Assembly (NCBI RefSeq): GCF_002795305.1
Contig: NZ_PGGC01000116.1
Coordinates: 1 to 48,855 of the forward strand
Reading direction: 5' to 3'
Length of the DNA stretch: 48,855 nucleotides
Origin: Aeromonas cavernicola
Lineage (GTDB): Bacteria; Pseudomonadota; Gammaproteobacteria; Enterobacterales; Aeromonadaceae
The first letter of the stretch is position 1, and each line of letters starts with the position of its first letter. The position numbers and the translations under genes were made by a program. Below, piece after piece: positions 26,089 to 38,056 of the stretch. Under the pieces are notes generated by a model. It was not told the DNA's origin, did no database searches, and saw only the letters and a list, made by a program, of their open reading frames with translations.

Positions 26089-26123
26089 CAGGGCGCTTGG
26101 ATACAAGCGCCCTGATTTTTTTT
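26089..26123 (+). terminator. Rho-independent terminator of the YgiW-type gene
   Basis: CAGGGCGCTTG (26089-26099) pairs perfectly with CAAGCGCCCTG (26104-26114) around a GATA tetraloop and is followed by eight T. Confidence 0.9.
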
Positions 26124-26141
26124 GACCTCTGGATGATCGCG

Positions 26142-27242
26142 CTAGCCTGCGCGGCTGCCTCCCTGTCGCCTGAAGCCTTTTTCAGCCTGATTCACCTTGT
26201 AGAGATAGCGGCGCGCTTCCGCTTTAGGGTGCTGCTCAGTCAAGACCTGATAGACCGCTTCGGGAGAGAGCCGGTTAATCCGTCCCGGCGCCGCCTTGCG
26301 ATCACGGGAGAAGGTATTGAGCACGCCGCCCGCCCCTCCGTTATAGGCTGAAATCACCGCATAGCGGCGAGACCTCGGATCTTGAATGTCGGCCAGATAG
26401 ACGGTTTGCAACAGGTGTAGGTAGGCGGTCCCGACATCAATGTTATAAGCCGGATTAAACAAGTCCTCGCGAGTCGGTTGGCCATTCTTACCTTTGACCC
26501 GCACATAGACATCACGCCCTGCGGTAGCTGGGATCACCTGCATCAGACCATAGGCATTGGCATGGCTGACGGCATAAGGGTTAAAACTGCTCTCCGTTTT
26601 GATCACCGCATAGATCAAGCTCTCGGCCACCCCATACTTGCGGGATGCCTCCCGAATGAGGCTGGCGTACTTATAACCGCGCCGATCCTCATGGTTAGCC
26701 ACCATCGGAATATCGACAAAGAAGATGGTACGAATACCCAAGGTGCGCTTTTTCATCGCCGTGTTGAGCAGATAGTCGGCGTAACGCTCGGCACGCCAGT
26801 CAAAGCGGATCGGCTGGCCTTGATTATCCAACACTTGGCCATACAAAAAAGGATCGCTGCCGGGCAAAATTTCCCGATCGGAATACAAGTCCACTTCGGC
26901 GGGATCATCGGGGGTCAACAGGGTTTCGATAATCGCGCGGCGCAAATGGGCACGCGGCTCCACCCCAGACACGGTCTCGACCATGATGTGGCCGCTGGTA
27001 AAATTGATGTGAGCACGACTCTTGTATTGGTCGGTGTACTTAACGTAATCAAACCGGCCAGCAAACAACGCTTCACGGCCCCATATCTCGTTCACGTTAT
27101 GGGAAAGTGCACTGATCATGTGCTCAAAACCACGCACATCCTTGCCATTGACCAAACCATCATCCCCCTTACCACTCGGTTTAGGGGACGATGAGCACGC
27201 ACAGAGCAGCAAGGTGCAGAGCAGCCAACAATATCGGCTCAT
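26142..27242 (-). CDS. mltC: Membrane-bound lytic murein transglycosylase C
   Basis: This 366-residue lipoprotein cleaves glycan strands of peptidoglycan to give 1,6-anhydro-muropeptides. The lipobox is LLLCACSS, so it is anchored in the outer membrane. An N-terminal DUF3393 region (FEHMISALSHNVNEIWG) precedes the SLT domain, with the catalytic Glu217 in VIKTESSFNPYAVS, then AYGLMQVIP and SAYNGGAGGVL. GAGG precedes the ATG at 27242; an upstream in-frame codon at 27275 would give an unlikely extension. It is the third gene of the mutY-yggX-mltC operon, as in E. coli, with 47 bp to yggX. Confidence 0.96.
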   Translation of the reverse strand: MSRYCWLLCTLLLCACSSSPKPSGKGDDGLVNGKDVRGFEHMISALSHNVNEIWGREALFAGRFDYVKYTDQYKSRAHINFTSGHIMVETVSGVEPRAHLRRAIIETLLTPDDPAEVDLYSDREILPGSDPFLYGQVLDNQGQPIRFDWRAERYADYLLNTAMKKRTLGIRTIFFVDIPMVANHEDRRGYKYASLIREASRKYGVAESLIYAVIKTESSFNPYAVSHANAYGLMQVIPATAGRDVYVRVKGKNGQPTREDLFNPAYNIDVGTAYLHLLQTVYLADIQDPRSRRYAVISAYNGGAGGVLNTFSRDRKAAPGRINRLSPEAVYQVLTEQHPKAEARRYLYKVNQAEKGFRRQGGSRAG

Positions 27243-27289
27243 AAGATCCTCAACTCGGGCAACAGCGCTGCCCACAATGGCGTAGCGGT

Positions 27290-27562
27290 TTACTGGCTGG
27301 GCGGGGTATAGCCGTCAATCTGTACTTCACCTGCCTCAAACAAGTAGTTAATCATCTCTTTTTCCAACAGCTGACGATGTTCGAGGTTCATCATGTTGAG
27401 CTTCTTTTCATTGATCAGCATTACTTGTTTTTTCTGCCAATCCAACCAAGCCTCTTGGCAAATATGGTCAAAAATCCGCTTGCCGAGCTCCCCCGGATAA
27501 AGTTGAAAAGCCAGTCCAGGGCCCTCTTTTTTCAGGCGTTGGCAAAATACGATACGACTCAT
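27290..27562 (-). CDS. yggX: YggX-family oxidative-damage protection / Fe(II) trafficking protein
   Basis: This 90-residue protein matches Ygg[18 protein letters not shown] with the conserved Cys7, then [38 protein letters not shown]. The family protects iron-sulphur clusters, including that of MutY, and is thought to handle ferrous iron. The start at 27562 has AAAGAGG five bases upstream on the minus strand; the ATG at 27565 and the GTG at 27568 are less well placed. The mutY stop codon lies inside the same cluster of overlapping start and stop codons, so translation is coupled. Confidence 0.95.
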   Translation of the reverse strand: MSRIVFCQRLKKEGPGLAFQLYPGELGKRIFDHICQEAWLDWQKKQVMLINEKKLNMMNLEHRQLLEKEMINYLFEAGEVQIDGYTPPSQ

Positions 27563-27564
27563 CA

Positions 27565-28623
27565 TCACCTCTTTGGTTGTAAATCTGGATACGCGAGCAA
27601 ACGGGCAGTGGCTGCGGCCAGCCCCACCTCGGCAGGGTGGCGTAAGTTATACCAGAGTCGGTTATCCGCTGCCATGCACTGGGGAACTGGGGGCTGGTTT
27701 AACCCTATCAACAGCGGCGTAATATCTAGGTGAAAGTGGCTGAAAGTATGGCGAAAACCGCTGAGCTCACGGCAATCGCTAGCGCTAACGCCCAGCGCGG
27801 CCAATGCCCCCTCGACCTCAGAGACAGAGGCCACCTGAGGAAAGCAATACAGTCCGCCCCAAATACCTTGCGGCGGGCGTTGCTCCAGCAAAATCTCGTC
27901 ACCATGGCGAATGATCAACATGATGCCTGTGCGGGCTGGTATCGCTTTTTTCGGCTTGCTGTGTGGATATGCGGTCGGCTCACCTTGCAACCCCCCTTGG
28001 CAGTCAGCGTGCACCGGGCAACGGGTGCAAGCAGGCTTGCTCCGAGTACAAATCGTCGCCCCGATATCCATCATGGCCTGATTGTACTGAGCAACCCCGA
28101 CTCTTGGGGTGAGCCGAGTGGCAATCTCCCACAGCTGGTTTTCTACCTGCTTCTGGCCAGGCCACCCCGGCAGGGCGAGCCAACGGGTGAGCACCCGCTT
28201 GACGTTACCATCAAGGATGGCATGAGGTTGATCGAGGGCGAGCGACAACACCGCACCGGCAGTGGATCGCCCAATTCCAGGCAGGGCCATCACCTCATCA
28301 ATCAGCTCGGGAAAGAGGCCGTGATAGTGATCGCGGATCTGCTGGGCCGCCTTGTGCAAATTACGCGCTCGGGCGTAATAACCCAGCCCGGTCCAGTGGT
28401 GCAGCACCTCGTCGAGCGGGGCATCGGCCAACGCGAGGACATCGGGGAAGCGGGCCATAAAGCGCTGATAGTAGGGGATCACGGTCGCAACTTGGGTCTG
28501 CTGCAACATGATCTCAGAGACCCATACCCGATAAGGCGTTTTGTCCTGCTGCCAAGGCAGGGTTTTCCGACCATGGAGCTGATACCACTCCAGCACTCGA
28601 CTTGCGAAGGTTGATTGATTCAC
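27565..28623 (-). CDS. mutY: Adenine DNA glycosylase MutY
   Basis: This 352-residue enzyme removes adenine mispaired with 8-oxoguanine. Glu37 in [10 protein letters not shown] is the catalytic glutamate; the helix-hairpin-helix [15 protein letters not shown] and [18 protein letters not shown] precede the Asp in [10 protein letters not shown]. The [4Fe-4S] cluster ligands C-x6-C-x2-C-x5-C are all present ([17 protein letters not shown]). The C-terminal NUDIX-like domain reads 8-oxoG. It starts the mutY-yggX-mltC operon. I found no obvious promoter in the 248 bases shared with the divergent cca gene. Confidence 0.97.
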   Translation of the reverse strand: MNQSTFASRVLEWYQLHGRKTLPWQQDKTPYRVWVSEIMLQQTQVATVIPYYQRFMARFPDVLALADAPLDEVLHHWTGLGYYARARNLHKAAQQIRDHYHGLFPELIDEVMALPGIGRSTAGAVLSLALDQPHAILDGNVKRVLTRWLALPGWPGQKQVENQLWEIATRLTPRVGVAQYNQAMMDIGATICTRSKPACTRCPVHADCQGGLQGEPTAYPHSKPKKAIPARTGIMLIIRHGDEILLEQRPPQGIWGGLYCFPQVASVSEVEGALAALGVSASDCRELSGFRHTFSHFHLDITPLLIGLNQPPVPQCMAADNRLWYNLRHPAEVGLAAATARLLAYPDLQPKR

Positions 28624-28871
28624 GTTGCTCTCATGTCATTCATATCACGCGCGCGCTGCGCGCTGGCGGCCCCTCTCCACCGCTCGCCACTCGATGGCGA
28701 TCACTTGGCGATGAGTGGCCGACAGTAGCCCTTGATCTGGTGCGGCAGGGTAAGGCCTCACCACGGCTAAGTCAAAGCAGCGCCTCACCCTTTTTCACCC
28801 TCATGGGCTGGCAGTAAATCGGCGGCAAAGGCGATATACTCAGCGCCACATCGAGGAAGGGGGGACACCAC

Positions 28872-30113
28872 TTGCACATTTATCTGGTTGGGGGCGCCGT
28901 GCGGGATCGCCTGCTGGGATTGCCACAAGGCGATAGGGATTATCTGGTGGTCGGCGCCACGGTAGCGCAGATGCTGGCGCAGGGTTTTAACCAAGTGGGC
29001 CGCGACTTTCCGGTCTTCCTCCACCCGCAAACCCAAGAGGAGTATGCCCTCGCCCGCACTGAGCGCAAGCAGGGGCAAGGCTATACCGGATTTACCTGCC
29101 ACGCAGCCCCTGATGTCACCCTAGAGCAGGATCTGCTGCGCCGTGACCTCACCATCAATGCCATTGCCGAGGATGATCAGGGCCAGCTCCACGATCCCTA
29201 CGGCGGTATTGAGGATTTAAAAAAACGGCTGCTGCGCCACGTCTCCCCCGCGTTTGCCGAAGATCCCTTGCGCATTTTGCGGGTTGCGCGCTTCGCCGCC
29301 CGCTTTCAGCAACAAGGCTTTCTGGTCGCCCCCGAGACATTGGCCCTGATGAGCGAGATGACCGCAGCCGGCGAGCTGGCCCACCTCACCCCAGAGCGGG
29401 TCTGGAAAGAGCTAGAGCGCGTGTTGCTTGGGCCAACGCCCCACGTGTTCTTTGAGGTGCTGCGTCAATGCGGCGCCCTCAAGGCACTGTTTCCTGAGCT
29501 GGATGCCCTGTTTGGGGTGCCCGCCCCAGCCAAATGGCATCCAGAAATCGATACCGGCATCCACACCATGATGGTGCTGGCACAAGCGTGTCAGCGGTCG
29601 AGCGATCTCAGCGTGCGCTTTGCCGCGCTCTGCCACGACTTTGGCAAAGGTTTGACCCCAAAAGAGTTTTGGCCAAGCCACCACGGCCACGGCCAAAAAG
29701 GGCTGCCACTGATCCGGGCGTTTTGTGAGCGCTTTCGGGTGCCTAACGAGTGCCGGGATCTGGCTCTGTTGGTGAGTGACCTGCACACCCATATCCACAT
29801 CGCCTTTCAACTCAAGCCAGCCACCCTGCTCAAGGTATTTGATAAAGCAGACTGCTGGCGCAGGCCCGAGCGTTTCGCCCAGTTATTGGAGACCTGCCGC
29901 GCCGATTTTCACGGTCGGACCGGCTTTGAAGAGCGGGTCTATGCCGAACCCGACTATGTCGCCGAAGCCCTAGCGGCCGCCCAAGCAGTGCCCGTCCGTG
30001 ACATTGTGGCGGCGGGATTCCAAGGGGAAGAGATTAAAGCGCAACTGGCTAAGCGGCGCACCGATGCCATCAGCCGAGTAAAAGATGAGTGGACCTTTCT
30101 CGGCGAATCCTAG
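28872..30113 (+). CDS. cca: Multifunctional CCA tRNA nucleotidyltransferase
   Basis: This 413-residue enzyme builds and repairs the CCA end of tRNA; the E. coli counterpart is 412 residues. The N-terminus [25 protein letters not shown] carries the catalytic Asp21 and Asp23; [10 protein letters not shown] and DPYGGIEDL follow, then [16 protein letters not shown]. The C-terminal half holds the HD phosphohydrolase domain (ALCHDFGKG). The start codon is TTG: reading upstream gives no ATG or GTG that keeps the conserved N-terminus, and a purine-rich site (AGGAAGGGGGGA, 28854-28865) lies before it. A strong terminator follows. Confidence 0.95.
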   Translation: MHIYLVGGAVRDRLLGLPQGDRDYLVVGATVAQMLAQGFNQVGRDFPVFLHPQTQEEYALARTERKQGQGYTGFTCHAAPDVTLEQDLLRRDLTINAIAEDDQGQLHDPYGGIEDLKKRLLRHVSPAFAEDPLRILRVARFAARFQQQGFLVAPETLALMSEMTAAGELAHLTPERVWKELERVLLGPTPHVFFEVLRQCGALKALFPELDALFGVPAPAKWHPEIDTGIHTMMVLAQACQRSSDLSVRFAALCHDFGKGLTPKEFWPSHHGHGQKGLPLIRAFCERFRVPNECRDLALLVSDLHTHIHIAFQLKPATLLKVFDKADCWRRPERFAQLLETCRADFHGRTGFEERVYAEPDYVAEALAAAQAVPVRDIVAAGFQGEEIKAQLAKRRTDAISRVKDEWTFLGES

Positions 30114-30182
30114 CCCGCTGAGTACCCCTGGCCGAGCGGCTCAGCCTTCTTGCTGGGCAGGCTTTGCTCACCCAGATCGCAC

Positions 30183-30217
30183 AAAAGCCCAACAGGGAAT
30201 GCCTGCTGGGCTTTTTT
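30183..30217 (+). terminator. Rho-independent terminator of cca
   Basis: A fourteen-base stem with one mismatch (30183-30196 with 30202-30215) is followed by six T; the complement also has a short T tract, so it may serve ydjA as well. Confidence 0.85.
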
Positions 30218-30377
30218 GTGGTGCGCTTTCCATCATTGAGGCTGCACCAATCGGCTTCTTAAGTCGCCGTAAGCGAAACCACACATTAACCCCGCAAGGC
30301 AGCGCGGATGGCACAGTCAAGAGAGTGGATAGCCGCGCCAGTGGAGGACCCCAAGCTCGGCGTGTCAACTCTGGTGA

Positions 30378-30926
30378 TTAGAAACGACGTACAAACTCAC
30401 TGATCGGCAATTCCCGCACTTTACGGGCTTCCTGCATCGGGGTGCCAAGGTAGAGGAAACCCACCAGCTGATCCTGCACCGCTAATCCCAGTCCCTTGTT
30501 GATCTGCTCATCGAAAATAAACCAGCCGGAGCGCCAAATGCCGTTAAAGCCCTGTGCTTGCGCCGCCATCTGCATCGCCATCACGGCGCAGCCGGCAGAG
30601 AGCTCCTGCTCCAACTTTGGCACTTTGGGGTGATCCTGATAACGGGTGGCGACCGCAATCACCAACGGCGCTCGCAGCGGCGCCTCACGGCACTTCTTGA
30701 TGCTCTCTTCATCTTCACCGCGCGCACCAGCAGCCTCAGCCAGCAGTGCTCCAAGCCGCTCTCGGCCCTCTCCCTCAAACACAATGAATTGCCAAGGGGT
30801 CAGGGTACCGTGATCCGGTGCCCGCAAACCCGCTTTGAAGATAGCGTCGAGCACTTCGCCGCGCGGGGCAGGCTCGGTGAGGCGACCACAAGAGTGGCGG
30901 TTAAGCAGCAAGGTGAGGGCATCCAT
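30378..30926 (-). CDS. ydjA: YdjA-type nitroreductase family protein
   Basis: This 182-residue flavoprotein is a compact nitroreductase very close to E. coli YdjA: MDALTLLLNRHSCGRLTEPAP, APDHGTLTPWQFIVFEGEGRER, the middle APLRAPLVIAVATRYQ, then ELSAGCAVMAMQMAAQAQGFNGIWRSG, and VGFLYLGTPM. It should bind FMN as a dimer and reduce nitroaromatics or quinones with NAD(P)H; the natural substrate is unclear. AAGGAA lies seven bases before the ATG at 30926; the two codons upstream (TTG CCC) do not improve it. It is followed on the same strand by no close gene. Confidence 0.93.
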   Translation of the reverse strand: MDALTLLLNRHSCGRLTEPAPRGEVLDAIFKAGLRAPDHGTLTPWQFIVFEGEGRERLGALLAEAAGARGEDEESIKKCREAPLRAPLVIAVATRYQDHPKVPKLEQELSAGCAVMAMQMAAQAQGFNGIWRSGWFIFDEQINKGLGLAVQDQLVGFLYLGTPMQEARKVRELPISEFVRRF

Positions 30927-31030
30927 GGGCAATTCCTTCTTTGGGCAATGGTGGCGTTACCTTAGCACAGCACCGAGTGAAGAAAACCCCAGAGGCTCAG
31001 GAGGTTAGTGTTGGGCCTCTGCGCTGGCGA

Positions 31031-33094
<2,064 letters not shown>

Positions 33095-33122
33095 CTAGAG
33101 TAAAGAATCAAAAACTCTTTTT

Positions 33123-33136
33123 CAAACAAATGTTTG
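33123..33136. promoter_or_regulatory. Candidate fatty-acid regulator operator (PsrA-like)
   Basis: CAAAC-N4-GTTTG is a perfect match to the PsrA consensus (G/C)AAAC-N2-4-GTTT(G/C). It lies 65 bases upstream of the fadH start codon and about 130 bases upstream of sppA. Confidence 0.5.
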
Positions 33137-33267
33137 CACAAAATTTCAGCTAACAATCGTGCCCCGAACCCGTTGCTAGGCGGTTCCCCTCGCAGGACAT
33201 GGCAATTTTGCTCGCAACTGGTTAATAATGGCGCTCTTCTACCCATTAACAGGGCAATAACGCGACT

Positions 33268-35112
33268 ATGTCTATTTTCAAAGGCCTGAGCTGGCTGTTT
33301 CGTGGCCTCTGGCGCTTGCTCAATTTCACTCGGCGGCTGCTGGTCAACTTGCTGTTTTTACTGATCGTACTAACACTCGCCGTGACCTTAAGCCAGAGCG
33401 AAACGCCGCAAGATCCCGTGGAAGGGGCACTCACCCTCAATCTTAATGGCGTGTTGGTGGAGCAGCGTTCACAAAACGATCCCACCCTTCAGCTACTGCG
33501 CCAACTGGACGCTAGCGATGAGCAACCCAGTGAAATCGTCCTCTCTGAACTGCTCTGGGCCATCACCAGCGCCAAGGATGACGAGCGCATCAAGGCGCTG
33601 GTGATCAAACCGCAAGGGCTACAGAACACCAGTTTTGCCAAGTTGCAGGAGATCACCACCGCCATCGACCAGTTCAAGGAGAGCGGTAAGCCGGTTATCG
33701 CCATGGCGGATTTCTACACTCAAGGCCAGTATCTGTTGGCGGCCCATGCCGATCATGTGCTGCTTAATCAAAGCGGCGCCGTGATGATCGAGGGGCTGGG
33801 CGTCTACCAGACTTACTTCAAGTCGGCGCTGGAGAAGTTCAACATCACCCCCCATGTGTTTAAGGTCGGCACCTACAAATCCTTCGTCGAGCCTTATACC
33901 CGTGACGAGATGTCACCTGAGAGCAAAGAGGCCAACCAGCGCTGGCTCGATCAGCTGTGGCAAGCCTATATCACTGATGTCGCGGAGCAGCGAGAGATCG
34001 AACCTGAGGCTGTGGCACCAAGCAAAGAGCACTTCCTCGCCCTGCTCGCCAAGGCTGGGGGCAATGCCGCCAACTACGCCCTCGATAATGGCTTGGTCGA
34101 TGAGCTCGCTACCCGTGATGAGATGACCCAAGCAGTAATCAAAGAGGTGGGCGAGAGCGACGACCATGGTTGGAAAGGCATTGGCCTGAAAGGCTATCTG
34201 GCCGCCATTCCCGAGCAATACCCACAAAGCGGCAAAGAGGAAGTGGGTCTGGTGGTCGCCAGCGGCGCCATCATGGATGGGGTACAACCAGCCGGCACCA
34301 TCGGTGGCGACAGCCTATCAGACCTGCTCGCCGATGCCCGCCGCGATGACAAGGTGAAAGCCGTGGTACTGCGGGTCGATAGCCCTGGCGGTAGCGCCTT
34401 CGCCGCCGAGCAGATCCGCGCTGAACTGCTCGCCCTCAAACAAGCGGGCAAGCCGGTGGTCATCTCGATGGGCAGCTATGCCGCCTCCGGTGGTTATTGG
34501 ATTTCCGCCGATGCCGACAAGATCTTTGCCTCCCCCACGACCCTGACCGGCTCTATCGGGGTATTCGGCATGTTTGCCACCATCGATAAAGCGCTCGCGC
34601 AATATGGCGTGTACACCGACGGTATCGGCACCACTGATTACGTCGGGGTTGGCCTCACCCGTGCGCTGCCAGATCACGTCGGTCAAGCCATTCAACTCAG
34701 TGTGGAAGACACTTACCAGCGCTTTGTTAGCTTGGTGAGCAAAGGCCGTGGCCTGAGTCCAGAAGAAGCTGAAAAAGCGGCTGAAGGGCGGGTCTGGACC
34801 GGTGAAGATGCCAAGGCCCTCGGTTTGGTCGATGAATTTGGTAACCTCGATGACGCCATTGAGGCCGCCGCCGAGCTGGCCAACCTCAAAGAGTGGCAAG
34901 TGACCGCCATCGAGCCAGAGGAGTCAGCCAAAGATAAGTTCTTGCGCCAACTGTTCGACAGCAGTGCACAAGCATTGGCCCCAACGCTAGCACGGGGGTT
35001 ACCAGCCAGTGTAAGCCAAGGGTTGCAAGCGCTCAGCCGCACGCTTGATCCCTTAACCCGCCTTAATGATCCAAAAGGCACCTACGCCCTCTGCCCAGTC
35101 TGCGTACCATAA
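33268..35112 (+). CDS. sppA: Signal peptide peptidase SppA (protease IV, 67K type)
   Basis: This 614-residue inner-membrane serine peptidase degrades cleaved signal peptides; E. coli SppA is 618. A basic N-terminus leads into one transmembrane helix (LLVNLLFLLIVLTLAVTL). Two tandem peptidase S49 domains follow. The catalytic lysine is Lys204 in GTYKSFVEPYTRDEMSPE (first domain) and the nucleophile is Ser407 in YAASGGYWIS (second domain), as expected for the Ser-Lys dyad that spans both repeats. It ends with a CPVC motif, which I cannot interpret. Shine-Dalgarno support is weak. It is divergent from fadH and converges on the L,D-transpeptidase gene across a shared terminator. Confidence 0.95.
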   Translation: MSIFKGLSWLFRGLWRLLNFTRRLLVNLLFLLIVLTLAVTLSQSETPQDPVEGALTLNLNGVLVEQRSQNDPTLQLLRQLDASDEQPSEIVLSELLWAITSAKDDERIKALVIKPQGLQNTSFAKLQEITTAIDQFKESGKPVIAMADFYTQGQYLLAAHADHVLLNQSGAVMIEGLGVYQTYFKSALEKFNITPHVFKVGTYKSFVEPYTRDEMSPESKEANQRWLDQLWQAYITDVAEQREIEPEAVAPSKEHFLALLAKAGGNAANYALDNGLVDELATRDEMTQAVIKEVGESDDHGWKGIGLKGYLAAIPEQYPQSGKEEVGLVVASGAIMDGVQPAGTIGGDSLSDLLADARRDDKVKAVVLRVDSPGGSAFAAEQIRAELLALKQAGKPVVISMGSYAASGGYWISADADKIFASPTTLTGSIGVFGMFATIDKALAQYGVYTDGIGTTDYVGVGLTRALPDHVGQAIQLSVEDTYQRFVSLVSKGRGLSPEEAEKAAEGRVWTGEDAKALGLVDEFGNLDDAIEAAAELANLKEWQVTAIEPEESAKDKFLRQLFDSSAQALAPTLARGLPASVSQGLQALSRTLDPLTRLNDPKGTYALCPVCVP

Positions 35113-35136
35113 CGCCGCTCGGGTGATGACGTAAAA

Positions 35137-35165
35137 AATAACGGCGACCAATGGTCGCCGTTATT
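35137..35165. terminator. Bidirectional terminator between sppA and L,D-transpeptidase
   Basis: AATAACGGCGACC (35137-35149) pairs perfectly with GGTCGCCGTTATT (35153-35165). On the minus strand it runs into TTTTTT, so it serves the transpeptidase gene best and sppA less strongly. Confidence 0.85.
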
Positions 35166-35204
35166 GTTAGCTCGCCTGTGGTCACACCACAGCTCACCGC
35201 CTGA

Positions 35205-36125
35205 TTAGGGGTTAAGGCGAGTGGGTAAGCCGGTACGCTGTTCCAGCACTTGCTTCACCACGTTGGAGTCAGACTCGACATGGGCGATAAAACGGGTGGT
35301 CGCTTGAGTCATCGGCAACGGCGCGGAAGCAGTAGAGTTAAACTCCTCCTCGGTACGCGACAACGGCTCGTGCACTTCCATGTAACGCCCGCCATCTGGC
35401 TCAACGGTCGTCTTAACTGGTTGGTTAACGAACTGGACGCGGGTGCCGACCGGCACGTTGTCGAACAGATACTTGATGTCATCGGCCCGCAAACGCACAC
35501 AGCCACTGCTCACCCGTAAGCCAATCCCGAAGGTGGCATTGGTGCCGTGAATGGCATAGAGGTTACCGATATAGAGAGCGTGCAGCCCCATCGGGTTATC
35601 CGGGCCTGCTGGCCACACGGCTGGCAGTGTCTTGCCTTGCGCTGCGTAGCGGCGACGAATATTTTCGGTCGGGGTCCAGGTAGGGTTAGCGCGTTTGCGC
35701 TGTACCGTGGTCACCCAGTTTTCCGGCGTATCAGCGCCAAGTTGGCCGATACCGATAGGCAGCACTTGGACCACGTTTTTGCCTTTCGGGTAGTAATAAA
35801 GACGCATCTCGGCCACGTTGATCACGATCCCTTCACGAGGCGCATTGGGCAGGATCAACTGATGGGGAATGGTGAGCGTGCTACCCGCTTTCGGTAGATA
35901 CGGATCGACCCCTGGGTTGGCTTCCATGATGTTGGTCAACCCTAGTTGGAACTCAGCTGCAATCTGCTCCAAGGCGCGATTGTCCGCTGGCACCACATAG
36001 TCAATATTTTCACCGATCAAGCGGCTATCAGCCGCAGGCAGACGGTACTCAACGGCGGCAGCCTGCTGGCTAACCAACGCAAATGTGCATAAAAGCGCCG
36101 AAGCGGCGGTGCGAAGGGGATTCAT
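35205..36125 (-). CDS. L,D-transpeptidase (ErfK/YbiS/YnhG type)
   Basis: This 306-residue periplasmic enzyme has a signal peptide ([24 protein letters not shown]), a LysM-like module (about 43-90, [39 protein letters not shown]) and a YkuD catalytic domain (about 97-232). The catalytic signature is HGTN followed by SSGCVRL, with Cys209 as nucleophile. Relatives either attach Braun lipoprotein to peptidoglycan (LdtA/B/C) or form 3-3 cross-links; the short, LysM-bearing architecture fits the lipoprotein-linking group, but the sequence does not settle which. A C-terminal extension of about 70 residues follows the catalytic domain. The start ATG has a weak ribosome site. Confidence 0.92.
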   Translation of the reverse strand: MNPLRTAASALLCTFALVSQQAAAVEYRLPAADSRLIGENIDYVVPADNRALEQIAAEFQLGLTNIMEANPGVDPYLPKAGSTLTIPHQLILPNAPREGIVINVAEMRLYYYPKGKNVVQVLPIGIGQLGADTPENWVTTVQRKRANPTWTPTENIRRRYAAQGKTLPAVWPAGPDNPMGLHALYIGNLYAIHGTNATFGIGLRVSSGCVRLRADDIKYLFDNVPVGTRVQFVNQPVKTTVEPDGGRYMEVHEPLSRTEEEFNSTASAPLPMTQATTRFIAHVESDSNVVKQVLEQRTGLPTRLNP

Positions 36126-36921
36126 AAAATTCCTGTGTGGTTTCCTGTACCCAATTGGCCAAGGGCCATCTTAATCTCGGTCTACCCATGGCGGGATCTC
36201 CCGCACCACAGGCCAATAACCGAGCGCGCATTCTTTCCTGAGTCGGCCAAAATTTCAACTTTGTTATGCGGCTTTCACCATCAAAGTCAGCTGACTAAAC
36301 CAAATTCTGTGACCCATCCAGCGTGCCCCCCACAAGATGAGCAAAAGATGAATGCAGGGTCTTTTGCTACTTTTCTCTACCCAGTCACCATTTTCAGGAT
36401 TAACAACTAATTTAAAGCCAAATATCAGCCATAAACTTCATAACTTGCACTGTATTCAACAAAAAACAGCATCCCATCATGAGCACTCAACAGCGCGCTA
36501 GCCACTTGGGCGAATGGCCCTAACATCTTAGCCATGCCCTGATAGGGATAGGCGCATTGGTATGTCATACCCAATGCTAACTGGAGCGTTTTTAGGTAAA
36601 ACGGCTGCATTTTGTCGTTTTTCACTCCAGTGCCGCATTTATCGTACTTTCCATTTTCTTGTGCTTGATTTTTGTTTGAGAGCTTTTACAGTGGCCGAAT
36701 AAACTGTCCGCTGTTGCTGTGCCTTGTTCCCACTCATGTGCCGAGCCCGTCACAATATCTGGTGCCACTGGGTGGAACCAATAGGTGAAAATCAAGATGA
36801 CGGGCACAGCCCAAGGCCAAGATAGCGAGTGACACGGCCCTCATAACATGAGTGCTGAACACAGGGGCTCGTCACGGGATGTGACTGACCACAAAAAGCA
36901 CAACAAGGACGAGGTACCATC
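36126..36921. other. Long intergenic region without a confident gene
   Basis: About 800 AT-richer bases separate the L,D-transpeptidase from the ABC importer. Two short minus-strand ORFs (36425-36625 and 36622-36807) nearly abut; their translations (for example LQLALGMTYQCAYPYQGM) look protein-like but match nothing I recognise, and neither has a clear ribosome site. The importer's promoter should lie near the right end. Confidence 0.45.
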
Positions 36922-37947
36922 ATGCTGTCCTATTTTCTACGTCGGATGCTGCTAATCATCCCGACGTTTCTTGGTATCACCCTGCTGGTCTTCACCGTCA
37001 CCCGTTTCGTACCGGGCGGCCCGGTCGAACGGATGCTGCTGCAGGCTCAGGTTTCCCAAAATGAATCGGTCCGATCCAGCGGCAGCAAGGGGGCGCAGGC
37101 CCTCTCCGATGAACAGATCGCGGAGCTCAACGCTTTCTATGGCCTCGACCAGCCGATGCTGGTCGCCTATTGGGCGTGGCTGCAAAAGCTGGTGGTGCTG
37201 GATCTCGGCGAATCGACCCGCTATTACGAGCCGGTGTGGGATCTCATCAAGGAGCGGCTCCCCGTCACCGCCTTCTTCGGACTGGCGACCTTTGTGCTGA
37301 GCTATGCGGTCTCCATCCCGCTCGGGGTGGCCAAGGCGCTCAGGCACAACAGCCGTTTTGATTCGCTCAGTTCCATGCTTATCTACATGGCCTATGCCCT
37401 GCCCGCCTACGTGGTGGGGATCTTCCTCATCACCGTCTTTGCGTTTCATCTGGAGTGGCTGCCGATGGGCGGGTTTCCGGGGGACGAGTTCGACTCGATG
37501 ACCAGTAGCTGGGAGCAGATCCGCACCCTCTTCGCCCACGCCCTGCTGCCGCTTATCGCCTACGCCATCGGCGATTTCGCCATCCTCACCATGACCATGA
37601 AAAACAGCCTGATGGAGAACCTATCGGCCGACTATGTGCGTACCGCCGTGGCCAAGGGATTGCCGTTTCGCAAGGCGGTCACCGACCATGCCATGCGCAA
37701 CAGCCTGATCCCCATCGCCAGCCACTTAGGAGCGGTGCTCACTGTCTTCTTCGGCGGCTCCTTCCTCATCGAGACCATCTTCAACATCGACGGCATCGGC
37801 CTGCTCGGCTATGAAGCCATCGTCGAGCGGGATTACCCCACCGTCATGGGCATTCTGGCCATCACCTCGATGCTGATGCTGATAGGTAATATCGTCTCCG
37901 ATATCTGCGTTGCTCTTGTTGATCCGCGCGTGCGGTTTGGAGATTGA
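36922..37947 (+). CDS. Peptide ABC importer permease, YejB/OppB type
   Basis: This 341-residue inner-membrane protein has six predicted helices. The opening MLSYFLRRMLLIIPTFLGITLLVFTVTRFVPGGPVERML and the ending GLLGYEAIVERDYPTVMG, IVSDICVALVDPRVRFGD are those of YejB, the permease for microcin C and related peptides in E. coli, and of the wider DppB/OppB family. The EAA loop is YVRTAVAKGLPFRKAVTDHAMRNSL. AGGACGAGG precedes the ATG. It starts a five-gene operon. Its last 80 or so bases are repeated just downstream (see the duplication at 37869-38056). Confidence 0.92.
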   Translation: MLSYFLRRMLLIIPTFLGITLLVFTVTRFVPGGPVERMLLQAQVSQNESVRSSGSKGAQALSDEQIAELNAFYGLDQPMLVAYWAWLQKLVVLDLGESTRYYEPVWDLIKERLPVTAFFGLATFVLSYAVSIPLGVAKALRHNSRFDSLSSMLIYMAYALPAYVVGIFLITVFAFHLEWLPMGGFPGDEFDSMTSSWEQIRTLFAHALLPLIAYAIGDFAILTMTMKNSLMENLSADYVRTAVAKGLPFRKAVTDHAMRNSLIPIASHLGAVLTVFFGGSFLIETIFNIDGIGLLGYEAIVERDYPTVMGILAITSMLMLIGNIVSDICVALVDPRVRFGD

Positions 37948-38056
37948 CCATGAACCAGACCCCGCTTGCGATGCCGATGCTGATATCTGGCCATATCGTC
38001 TCCGATATCTGCGTCGTACCTCCTGTTGATCCCCGCGTGCGGTTTGGAGAGTCATC
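37869..38056 (+). repeat. Tandem partial duplication of the permease 3' end
   Basis: Two copies of an approximately 80-base unit lie about 104 bases apart (37869-37949 and 37970-38056). Both contain an identical 20-base block (37891-37910 and 37995-38014) and then GATCC(G/C)CGCGTGCGGTTTGG. Copy two is three bases longer in the divergent middle part, which keeps the frame. Confidence 0.85.

Noticed and set aside
26478-27194. 238-codon plus-strand ORF inside mltC
   Set aside because: Long only because of the codon usage of mltC on the other strand; mltC is complete and conserved.
27730-28614. 294-codon plus-strand ORF opposite mutY
   Set aside because: Entirely antisense to mutY, whose iron-sulphur and catalytic motifs are intact.
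36425-36625. Minus-strand ORF with LQLALGMTYQCAYPYQGM, considered as IS903/IS5-type transposase N-terminus
   Set aside because: Alignment by eye covers too few residues; left as an unassigned ORF.
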